This document shows, in pieces, positions 1-6,540 of a stretch of 64,000 nucleotides of DNA. A program made the translations under genes and the position numbers. Position 1 is the first letter of the stretch. The number at the start of each line of letters is the position of its first letter. Under the pieces are notes generated by a model, which was not told where the DNA came from, made no database searches, and saw only the letters and a list, made by a program, of their open reading frames with translations. The stretch is from Chloroflexota bacterium (GTDB lineage: Bacteria; Chloroflexota; Anaerolineae; Anaerolineales; VGOW01), in assembly GCA_016197225.1 (NCBI GenBank), contig JACPWC010000056.1, forward strand, positions 1-64,000, given 5' to 3'.

Positions 1-22
1 GACTACTCAGGGTAAAGAAATC

Positions 23-100
23 AGGACGCAGATTTCGCAGATGAACACAGATAAAACCACCAAAAAGTTATCAGCGAAAATCCGCGTTCATCTGCGTCCT
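23..100. repeat. Palindromic repeat, CGCAGAT family
   Basis: AGGACGCAGA at 23-32 is the perfect reverse complement of TCTGCGTCCT at 91-100. Inside the arms, variants of the word CGCAGATGAAC recur on both sides. The same words form palindromes at 37019-37088 and 46234-46309. This is an intergenic element with no coding content. Confidence 0.75.
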
Positions 101-159
101 AAAAAACAAACTGCCCTGGCAAGCTTGAACATGATAGCTCATATTCAACACCAGGGCAG
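101..159 (-). terminator. Rho-independent terminator of etfBA
   Basis: Read on the minus strand, CTGCCCTGG pairs with CCAGGGCAG (151-159 with 111-119). The stem encloses a second near-perfect hairpin and is followed by a T-rich run (101-110). It lies 23 nt after the etfA stop, so it probably ends the etfBA transcript. Confidence 0.65.
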
Positions 160-182
160 TCAAGTTTTGGTAAGTGACAGCG

Positions 183-1175
183 CTACTTCCCCAACCTCTT
201 CCTAAACTCTGAGCTTAACGCAGGCGCAATTTTGAACAGATCGCCGACGACGCCGTAACGGGCCAGCTTGAAGATCGGCGCTTCGGCATCCTTGTTGATG
301 GCGACGATGACTTTCGAGGTTCGCATTCCGGCCTGATGTTGGATCGCGCCGGAGATGCCGCAAGCGATGTACAAGTCGGGGGCAACGGTGCGGCCCGTTT
401 GGCCGACCTGGTGTGCGTAAGGAATCCAGCCTGCGTCCACAGCGGCGCGGCTGGCGCCCATCGCCCCGCCCAGCACCTCGGCCAGTTCGCGCACGGGGGC
501 AAAGCCTTCGGGGCCACCCACACCGCGCCCGCCCGAGACGATGATCTTGGCGTCGGCCAGACTCACCTTGCCTTCTTCAATCGAGTAGCCCGTCACCTTC
601 GTGGCAATCTCGTCTTCTTTGAGAACAGCCTCTACTTTCGTAATTGCGCCGCTCTTGCCCGCTGTTGGTTCCGGCTTGGGAAAGGCGCGCGGGCGCAGGG
701 TGATGAATTGCGAGTGAAACGAGCGCCCTGTTTTCGCCACGACCGTGCTAAGCAGTTTGCCGGCATAAGCCGGATGAGTGACGTAAACCAAGCCGTCTTT
801 GTAGTTCAAAGCAATGCCGTCGGCGATGGCCGAGGTGTTAAGGGTGATGGCCGCCATGCTCATCACGTCGCGCCCGCGCGTGGTGTTCGGGGCCGCGATC
901 ACGTCCGGGGTTGAGTCGGCGGCCAGTTTGGCGAGCAGGGCCGCGTAAGGCCGTGCCCGAAAGTCGGCCAGAGTCCCGTCGTCACACAATGTTACTGCAT
1001 CTGCGCCATACTCAAACGCTTCTTTGGCCACGCTTTCAACATTATGGCCGAATACCAATGTCGTCACACTGGCGCTCATGTCACCCGCCAGTTTCTTCGC
1101 CGCCCCCAACGATTCCCACGACGCCGACAGTGCCGCGCCTTTGAATTGATCAATGTAAACCCAAATGTTTGCCAT
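183..1175 (-). CDS. etfA: Electron transfer flavoprotein, alpha subunit
   Basis: This is the alpha subunit of the soluble ETF heterodimer, which carries FAD and passes electrons from acyl-CoA and other dehydrogenases to the quinone pool. It has 330 residues, the usual family length. The N-terminal Rossmann-like half starts MANIWVYIDQF. The C-terminal FAD domain carries GGRGVGG (about residue 213) and the family signature LYIACGISGAIQHQ, followed by AINKDAEAPIF. It follows etfB on the same strand, separated by a 75-nt repeat element, and the two are probably co-transcribed. No acyl-CoA dehydrogenase or ETF:quinone oxidoreductase is nearby, so the electron donor cannot be told from context. Confidence 0.95.
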   Translation of the reverse strand: MANIWVYIDQFKGAALSASWESLGAAKKLAGDMSASVTTLVFGHNVESVAKEAFEYGADAVTLCDDGTLADFRARPYAALLAKLAADSTPDVIAAPNTTRGRDVMSMAAITLNTSAIADGIALNYKDGLVYVTHPAYAGKLLSTVVAKTGRSFHSQFITLRPRAFPKPEPTAGKSGAITKVEAVLKEDEIATKVTGYSIEEGKVSLADAKIIVSGGRGVGGPEGFAPVRELAEVLGGAMGASRAAVDAGWIPYAHQVGQTGRTVAPDLYIACGISGAIQHQAGMRTSKVIVAINKDAEAPIFKLARYGVVGDLFKIAPALSSEFRKRLGK

Positions 1176-1180
1176 AGGTT

Positions 1181-1250
1181 GAATGACGAGTGACGAGTGA
1201 CGAATGACGAAGGCTAAGCGCCCTTCATCTGTCGTCTGTCGTCTGTCGCC
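1181..1250. repeat. Low-complexity inverted repeat (GACGA/TCGTC words)
   Basis: Copies of GAATGACGA and GAGTGACGA at 1181-1211 are followed by the roughly complementary words TCATCTGTCGTCTGTCG at 1225-1246. It fills the whole etfB-etfA gap. The same word style occurs at 6011-6074. Confidence 0.6.
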
Positions 1251-2039
1251 CTAAATGACTTTCTCCGCAATCAGCTTGTCGGCTAGTTTGGCGGCGATCT
1301 CTTCGGGGGAGCCGTCAATGATCTCGACGTTGCTCTCGCGCGCCGGAAGCGGGTAGATTTCGGGCCAGGTCACCGACGAGCCGGCCACGCCCACTTTGGC
1401 CGGGTCAAGGCCCAGGTCGGCGACCGACCAGGTTGGGATGACGGCTTTGGCCGCCTTGCGAATGCCCATGAACGACGGGTAGCGCGGCTCGTTAATGTCT
1501 TTGACCACGCTGACGACGGCGGGCAGTTTGGCAACGCAGAGTTGCTTGCCTTCCTCGAGCGAGCGCTCGACGGCAACCGTTTTGGCGGCGGCATCAATCT
1601 CAATTTTGGAAAGATAAGTGAGGGGCGTCCAACCGAGTTTGGTTGCCACAGCCACGGCGGTCAACCCGGTGTCGCCGTCAATGGCTTGCTTGCCAAAGAC
1701 GACGATGTCCACGTCGCCCAGCTTTTGAATGGCGGCGGCCAGGGCGGTGGCAGTGGCGGCGGTGTCCGAGCCTTTCAGCGCCGGGTCGGAGATCAGAATG
1801 GCTTGATCGCATCCCATCGCCAGACAGGTCTTGAGAGTTTCCTTCGCGCCTTCCGGCCCCATGCTTAGAGCCGTGGCTTTGCCGTTGTGTTTTTCTTTGA
1901 GCCGGATTGCTTCTTCAACTGCGTACTCGTCCCACGGGTTGACGACCAGCCCGGAATCGCCCCAGGTGACATGCCCGTCTTTCACTTCGACTTTGGCCGC
2001 GGTGTCGGGCGTTTGTTTGGTGCAAACTACGATATGCAA
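1251..2039 (-). CDS. etfB: Electron transfer flavoprotein, beta subunit
   Basis: This is the beta subunit of the electron transfer flavoprotein; in this family it holds the structural AMP and docks dehydrogenases. It has 262 residues. The family motif NPWDEYAVEEAIRLKE is near residue 35, and DGDTG lies in the nucleotide-binding region. The start is a TTG (2037-2039), chosen because AGGAGG sits six bases upstream and the next residues (HIVVCTKQTPDT) match normal EtfB N-termini. It leads the etfBA operon. A -10 box lies at 2095-2100 on the minus strand. Confidence 0.94.
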   Translation of the reverse strand: MHIVVCTKQTPDTAAKVEVKDGHVTWGDSGLVVNPWDEYAVEEAIRLKEKHNGKATALSMGPEGAKETLKTCLAMGCDQAILISDPALKGSDTAATATALAAAIQKLGDVDIVVFGKQAIDGDTGLTAVAVATKLGWTPLTYLSKIEIDAAAKTVAVERSLEEGKQLCVAKLPAVVSVVKDINEPRYPSFMGIRKAAKAVIPTWSVADLGLDPAKVGVAGSSVTWPEIYPLPARESNVEIIDGSPEEIAAKLADKLIAEKVI

Positions 2040-2066
2040 GAGAGGCCTCCTGAAATAAAAATTTGA

Positions 2067-2100
2067 GCGCGGCCTCTGGTAAGGCCGCGCCCAGATTATA
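2067..2100 (-). promoter_or_regulatory. etfB promoter -10 box and 5'-end hairpin
   Basis: TATAAT reads on the minus strand at 2100-2095. Just downstream, GCGCGGCC (2067-2074) and GGCCGCGC (2083-2090) form a hairpin that would sit near the 5' end of the etfB mRNA. I find no clear -35. The hairpin looks like another of the local palindromes and may stabilise the transcript (inference). Confidence 0.5.
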
Positions 2101-2158
2101 TCACTGCGAGGTTGTTGGAATTTGCCGTAATCTACTCCATTTCACATATGCGTTCGCT

Positions 2159-2620
2159 TTAGGGCGCAACCGTGATTGTGGTGTCGCTGGCAGACTTCCA
2201 GGCATAAGTCTTGCCGCCGCCGGTGACGCACGAGCCTTCGCCGCGCACGGCCAGCTTGCCCTTGCCTGTAGCTTCCAGGTGCCCGTTCGCGCCGCTCAGG
2301 GTGAGCTTGATGTTCTTCACGTTCTTGGCCGTGCCGCTTCCACTGCCGACGTAAATCGTGATGTTGCCGTTGGCTGAATGCTTGACAAAGGTCTTGCCGC
2401 TGGATATGGCGATTGAGCCGCTGTCGGGCTTGGAGTACACCAGCGCGCCGGCGTCGGCAGAAAGCGACAACGTGGCAAAGTCGCCGGTGAAAACAAGCGT
2501 GCCGTCGCCGTCGCAAGTGATGGAGCCTGCGCCCGAAGTCTGGGCCGAGGCCGGGCCGGCCAACACCAGCAAAAGAGCCAGCACCAAGATCAGGCTGAGA
2601 AATTTGTTTCGAGTGGTCAT
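2159..2620 (-). CDS. Secreted protein of unknown function
   Basis: This is a 153-residue protein with a clear signal peptide: a basic N-terminus (MTTRNKF), a Leu/Val-rich core and a likely cleavage after GPASAQ. The mature part is rich in Gly, Ser and Thr with alternating short strands, suggesting a small beta-rich exported protein. It has two Cys in the mature part (SITCDGDG and GSCVTGG) that could form a disulfide. I do not recognise the family. The ATG at 2620 was chosen over longer in-frame starts because AAAGGAG precedes it and it begins the signal peptide. It is divergent from the TPR gene at 2736. Confidence 0.75.
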   Translation of the reverse strand: MTTRNKFLSLILVLALLLVLAGPASAQTSGAGSITCDGDGTLVFTGDFATLSLSADAGALVYSKPDSGSIAISSGKTFVKHSANGNITIYVGSGSGTAKNVKNIKLTLSGANGHLEATGKGKLAVRGEGSCVTGGGKTYAWKSASDTTITVAP

Positions 2621-2723
2621 TGTAAAAGTCTCCTTTAGGGCTTGCGTTGATTTGCACTCTATTCTCCTCAGCCGTGTTACATCGCAACAATGCGGCTGTA
2701 AAAAAATTGTAATGCCGGGTTGG

Positions 2724-2729
2724 TATAAT
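2724..2729 (+). promoter_or_regulatory. -10 box giving a leaderless mRNA
   Basis: TATAAT ends six bases before the ATG at 2736, so transcription should begin at or next to the start codon. There is no Shine-Dalgarno sequence. No good -35 is visible. Confidence 0.65.
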
Positions 2730-2735
2730 TGCCGC

Positions 2736-4166
2736 ATGATGTCGCTTCGCAAACACCCGGCCCTCAAAATCGGCCTGGCTTTCCTCATTGTCCTCCTGCT
2801 CAACATTCAGCCTAACTGGAAACCTTTGCAAGACGATTGGCGAGTCCTGCGCGGCTCAACCAGCTTCACCGGCGACTCGTACCGGGCGATCAGCGATGCT
2901 TACGCTCGCCAGCCCTGGAACGCCGACTGGGCGCAGAGCGCCGGGTTCGCCGCCCTGGCTGTGGGCGACTACGCCGCCGCCCAAACCGCCCTGCAAAAAA
3001 CTGCCAGCCTCAAAGGGTGGACGCCGGAACTACACATCGCTCTCGGCGATGCTTATCAGGGCCAGGGGTTGAGCGACCAGGCGGTGACGGAATGGGAGAC
3101 CGCCCTGCCCGACCACCTGACCGACACCGCTCTGCTCACCAAGCTGGCCCGAGTCTACGAAAACAAAGGCCGCTACCCCGAAGCCGCCGCCGTCCTCAGA
3201 ACCCTCGTCGCCCTCGAACCGGACAACGCTTTCGCCCAATATCGTTTCGGCGTCGTCCTGTCGGTGATCGATCCGCCCTCGGCCCCGGCCCACCTGGCGC
3301 TGGCCGCCGGTTTGGATGAGTCGGTTCAACCATTTGCCGAAAGCCTAAGCCAGGCCGTGGCCGCCGGGCTGGACGCCGATGATCCGGCTTACATGGCCGG
3401 CGTCATCGGCTATACCTTGATCGGCCTGCAAGAGTATCCGCTGGCCAAAGCGTCTCTGCTCAACGCCGTGAGCGACCGGCCCGACTTCGCCGAAGCCCAC
3501 GCTTACCTGGGCCTGGCCGAAGACCGGCTGGGCGGCGACGGGCTGGATTCTTACGAACGCGCCCTGGCCCTCGACGACACTCTGCCGCTGGCTCACTACC
3601 TGCTTGGTTTGCATCATCGCCGCAAAGGCGACAACGATGCCGCCATTGCCGAACTCAAACGCGCCTTCGACCTCGACCCGGCCAACGCCGCCGCCGCCGC
3701 CGAACTGGGCAGTGCTTACGCCGAACTCAATAATTTGCAAGAGGCCGAAAGCTGGTACATCCAGGCCGTCAACGTTGCGTCAGAGGATGCGAACTTCTGG
3801 GTGTTGTTGTCGCAGTTCTATCTGGATCACGAGATTCGAATCGAAGACGCCGCCCTGGCCACCGCCCAAAAAGCATACGAGCTGGCCCCCAACCTGGCCG
3901 AAGCCAACGACGCGCTCGGCTACGCTTATTACCTCAACGGCTCGTTCAAGTTCGCCGAAGAATTTTTGCTCAAGGCCCAAAGCCTCGACGGGCGCTCGGC
4001 TCGCATCAACTTTCATCTGGGACTGATGTATCTCGACACCAACCGGCCCGACGAAGCCCGGCAGGCCCTCAACGCCGCCGCCAGCCTGGACGCTGGCGGC
4101 CCCATCGCCGAAGCCGCCATTCGCGCCCTCACCACCCGCCTCGGCGGCCCCTCACCCACGCCATGA
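2736..4166 (+). CDS. Membrane-anchored TPR-repeat protein
   Basis: This 476-residue protein has one N-terminal membrane segment (LKIGLAFLIVLLLNIQP) followed by about ten TPR-like helical repeats to the C-terminus. Typical repeat cores are LGDAYQGQG, LARVYENKGRYPEA, LGLAEDRLGG, LGSAYAEL and LGYAYYLNG. TPRs are protein-binding scaffolds; the partner is unknown. The ATG at 2736 (or 2739) follows a TATAAT by six bases, so it is probably leaderless. The stop overlaps the next ATG (4163-4166), which suggests translational coupling with the lipoprotein gene downstream. An O-linked glycosylation or PEP-CTERM/TPR role is possible but not shown. Confidence 0.8.
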   Translation: MMSLRKHPALKIGLAFLIVLLLNIQPNWKPLQDDWRVLRGSTSFTGDSYRAISDAYARQPWNADWAQSAGFAALAVGDYAAAQTALQKTASLKGWTPELHIALGDAYQGQGLSDQAVTEWETALPDHLTDTALLTKLARVYENKGRYPEAAAVLRTLVALEPDNAFAQYRFGVVLSVIDPPSAPAHLALAAGLDESVQPFAESLSQAVAAGLDADDPAYMAGVIGYTLIGLQEYPLAKASLLNAVSDRPDFAEAHAYLGLAEDRLGGDGLDSYERALALDDTLPLAHYLLGLHHRRKGDNDAAIAELKRAFDLDPANAAAAAELGSAYAELNNLQEAESWYIQAVNVASEDANFWVLLSQFYLDHEIRIEDAALATAQKAYELAPNLAEANDALGYAYYLNGSFKFAEEFLLKAQSLDGRSARINFHLGLMYLDTNRPDEARQALNAAASLDAGGPIAEAAIRALTTRLGGPSPTP

Positions 4167-4858
4167 AACCAGTAGCCAGAAGTCAGAAGCCAGAAGCCAG
4201 AGGCCTCTTCGGAGCCTGGCTTCGTCGTTCATTGCCTCATTGTTCATTGTTCATTGCCTCATTGTTCATTGCTCTCCTCGCCGCCTGCCAGCCCCAACTC
4301 AAATCCGGCGACGTCCTCTTCGCCGACGACTTTGCCAAAACCGAGAGCGGCTGGAACCGCGGATCGGACGCCGACGCTACCACCGATTATCTTGACGGCG
4401 AATACCAGATCAAAATTTTCACCGCCAACCTCAACGTCTGGTCGGTCGGCGCTCCTGCCTTCGGCGACGCCTTGATTGACGTCAACGCCCGCACCGCTGG
4501 CGGCCCTGATAACAATCTCTTCGGCCTGATCTGCCGCTATCAGGACGACCAGAACTTCTACTTCCTGGTCATCAGCGCCGACAGCTACTACGGCATCGGT
4601 AAATATAAAGAGGGCGCGAGCATGCTTCTCAACAGCGCCGTCTACGAATATTCCGACATCATTCCGCCCGGCCCGGCGGCCCACCACCTCACCGCCACCT
4701 GCATCGGCGACACCCTCACCCTGTCCATCAATGGCACAAAACTTGCACAAGCTAAGGATACAGATTTCAAGACTGGAAAACTTGGCCTGATCGCCGGCTC
4801 GTTTGACGAACCTGAGGTAGATGTTCGCTTCGACAACCTGGCCGTCACTCAACCCTGA
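4163..4858 (+). CDS. Lipoprotein with LamG/DUF1080-like beta-sandwich domain
   Basis: This 231-residue protein has a signal peptide ending in a lipobox (LLAAC, Cys about residue 42) and one domain of about 180 residues. The domain begins LFADDFAKTESGW and ends FDNLAVTQP, with the pattern of concanavalin-like carbohydrate-binding folds (FGLICRYQD, FYFLVISADSYYG, LTLSINGTKLA, GKLGLIAGSF). It overlaps the TPR gene by four bases and is followed by a paralogue at 4892. The region encoding the N-terminus (about 4170-4262) is made of repeated CAGAAGCC and CATTGTTCATTG words, so the first 35 residues or so are repeat-derived. The true start could be a later codon. Confidence 0.75.
   Translation: MKPVARSQKPEARGLFGAWLRRSLPHCSLFIASLFIALLAACQPQLKSGDVLFADDFAKTESGWNRGSDADATTDYLDGEYQIKIFTANLNVWSVGAPAFGDALIDVNARTAGGPDNNLFGLICRYQDDQNFYFLVISADSYYGIGKYKEGASMLLNSAVYEYSDIIPPGPAAHHLTATCIGDTLTLSINGTKLAQAKDTDFKTGKLGLIAGSFDEPEVDVRFDNLAVTQP
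4170..4262. repeat. Repeat words inside the signal-peptide coding region
   Basis: Tandem CAGAAGCCAGAAGC-type words (4176-4202) face TGGCTTC at 4217-4223, and CATTGTTCATTG and CATTGCCTCATTG words repeat across 4230-4262. The same words occur intergenically at 9142-9202. Here they are translated as the N-terminus of a lipoprotein. Confidence 0.6.
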
Positions 4859-4891
4859 ACTCACCCATTCCCTGGCTTCGTCTCGTTAACC

Positions 4892-5524
4892 ATGAAACCC
4901 TTTTGGCGTTTAATACCGCTTGTCTTCCTCCCCTTGTTCACTGCCTGCGCCAGCCCGACTCCCACGCCCATCAAGACTGCCGATCTGTTCACAGACGATT
5001 TCTCGCAGGACGCCGGCAACTGGGAAACTTTCGCCGACGAGAACGGGGCGGCCGCCGCCATCGCCGACGGGAAACTGGCTCTGACCATTACCCGCGCCTC
5101 CACCGTCGGCTTCTCGGTGGCCGCCATCAACCTCGCCAACTTCGATCTCACCATCACCACGGCTCAGATCAGCGGCGGGTTGGCGAACGGCTACGGCATC
5201 ATCTTTCGTTACATTGATGAAGAGAATTTCTACCGCTTCGACATTTCGGGCGATGGGTTGTGGGGCGTGAGCCGCCGCCTGAAAGATCAATGGTTGCCCA
5301 TCGCCGAGTTGACGGCCTCCCCGGCCATCCAAACCGGCCACGCCGCCAACACGTTACGCCTCGTGGCCCGCTCCGACCAGTTTGAGTTCTACGTCAACGG
5401 CGTCCTGCTGGGCCAGCTCACCGACGCCAATTTGCCGGTGGGCCGCATCGGCCTCTTCGCCAGCACCTTCGACGACCCCAACACCCAAGTGGCCTTCGAC
5501 GATCTCAAGATCGTCAACCCCTGA
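4892..5524 (+). CDS. Lipoprotein, paralogue of the 4163 gene
   Basis: This 210-residue protein has a signal peptide with lipobox FTAC (Cys about residue 19), a short SPTPTP linker and one beta-sandwich domain. The domain runs from LFTDDFSQDAGNW to VAFDDLKIVNP. Shared elements with the upstream gene include DDF, FRYIDEENFYRF, G(L/K)(I/L)GL(F/I)A and the FDDP/FDEP close. The two arose by tandem duplication and probably both display carbohydrate-binding or adhesion-type domains on the cell surface. Together with the TPR gene they form a three-gene unit. Confidence 0.76.
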   Translation: MKPFWRLIPLVFLPLFTACASPTPTPIKTADLFTDDFSQDAGNWETFADENGAAAAIADGKLALTITRASTVGFSVAAINLANFDLTITTAQISGGLANGYGIIFRYIDEENFYRFDISGDGLWGVSRRLKDQWLPIAELTASPAIQTGHAANTLRLVARSDQFEFYVNGVLLGQLTDANLPVGRIGLFASTFDDPNTQVAFDDLKIVNP

Positions 5525-5556
5525 AAACCCGCTTCAGGTTACAATTCCAGCGCGCT

Positions 5557-5636
5557 TCACCACAAAGTCACTAAAGCACAAAGTCACACAAAGGAAAACT
5601 TTGTGTTCCTTCGAGTCTTTGTAGCTTGGTGGTAAA
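5557..5636. repeat. Palindromic repeat, ACAAAG family
   Basis: CACCACAAAG and ACAAAG words on the left (5559-5593) face CTTTGTG and CTTTGTAGCTTGGTGG words on the right (5599-5632). It is an intergenic element between the lipoprotein and hinT. Confidence 0.65.
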
Positions 5637-5665
5637 TCCTCGTTTTTGCCTGAAGGAGCATATTC

Positions 5666-6010
5666 ATGCCCGACTGTGTCTTCTGCAAAATTGTAAGCGG
5701 CGAGTTGCCTTCCAGGATTGTTCACCAGGGTGAACTGGTTACAGCATTTCGCGACCTCAACCCGCAGGCGCCGGTTCACGTCCTCATCGTGCCCAACCAG
5801 CACATCGGCGGCGTGAACGACCTCACTGCCGAACACACGCCGATCCTGGCCGCCCTCTTCGCCGCCGCCAAAAAAATCGCCAGCGACGAAGGCCTGGCCC
5901 AAAACGGGTATCGGCTCGTCCTCAATCAGGGCAGTCACGGCGGCCAAACCGTCGTCCATTTGCACCTGCACCTGCTCGGAGGCCGGCGCATGATCTGGCC
6001 GCCGGGATAA
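5666..6010 (+). CDS. hinT: HIT-family nucleotide hydrolase (HinT)
   Basis: This 114-residue histidine-triad protein hydrolyses nucleoside phosphoramidates and AMP-lysine-type substrates in the cytoplasm. It has the N-terminal zinc-type CxxC (CVFCKI) and the active-site triad HLHLHLLGGR near the C-terminus. GAAGGAG lies seven bases before the ATG. Length and ends match bacterial HinT. Confidence 0.93.
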   Translation: MPDCVFCKIVSGELPSRIVHQGELVTAFRDLNPQAPVHVLIVPNQHIGGVNDLTAEHTPILAALFAAAKKIASDEGLAQNGYRLVLNQGSHGGQTVVHLHLHLLGGRRMIWPPG

Positions 6011-6074
6011 AACGACGACAGACAGACGACGAAGGACGACGATGTATGCCTTCGTCATTCATCATTCGTCATTG
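6011..6074. repeat. Low-complexity inverted repeat (GACGA/TCGTC words)
   Basis: GACGAAGG at 6028-6035 pairs with CCTTCGTC at 6049-6056, flanked by further GACGAC and TCGTCATTCATCATTCGTC words. The style matches the element at 1181-1250. The right edge abuts the -10 box of yqeY. Confidence 0.6.
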
Positions 6075-6080
6075 TATAAT
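6075..6080 (+). promoter_or_regulatory. -10 box giving a leaderless yqeY mRNA
   Basis: TATAAT is followed by seven bases and then the ATG at 6088. There is no Shine-Dalgarno sequence, so the message is probably leaderless. Confidence 0.65.
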
Positions 6081-6087
6081 TCCCCTC

Positions 6088-6540
6088 ATGTCCCTCAAAG
6101 AAACCATCGAAACCGAACTCAAAAACGCCATGCGGGCCGGCGACGAAACGCGCAAGACGGCCCTACGCAGCATCATCGCCGGAATCAAGCTGGCCGCCGT
6201 CGAACAGCGCGGCACCGACCTGACCGACGACGATGTGCAAAACATCGTCCGCAAAGAGATCAAAGCCCAGCGCGAGGCCCTGGCCGACGCCCAAAAGGCC
6301 TCGCGCCCCGACCTTGTTGCTCAAAGCGAAGCGCTGATCGCCGTCTTAGAGACCTTCCTGCCCAAACAACTTTCTCGCGCCGAGATCAGCGCCGAAGCCA
6401 AAGCGGTGATGGCCGAAGTGGGCGCGACCGGCCCGGCAGACATGGGCAAGGTGATGAAAGTGCTTCAGCCTAAAGTCAAAGGCCTGGCCGACAGCAAGTT
6501 GGTGGGCGACGTGGTGAAAGAACTGCTCGCGCAGAAATAA
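6088..6540 (+). CDS. yqeY: GatB/YqeY domain protein
   Basis: This 150-residue protein resembles the C-terminal tRNA-binding tail of GatB. YqeY proteins stand alone and are thought to act in tRNA amidation or binding. The start MSLKETIETELKNAMRAGD, the helix RSIIAGIKLA and the second domain (about residues 95-150, ADMGKVMKVLQPKVKG) match the family. The ATG at 6088 follows a TATAAT box by seven bases. The stop is directly followed by the next ATG (6541), so it is co-transcribed with pgpH. Confidence 0.9.
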   Translation: MSLKETIETELKNAMRAGDETRKTALRSIIAGIKLAAVEQRGTDLTDDDVQNIVRKEIKAQREALADAQKASRPDLVAQSEALIAVLETFLPKQLSRAEISAEAKAVMAEVGATGPADMGKVMKVLQPKVKGLADSKLVGDVVKELLAQK

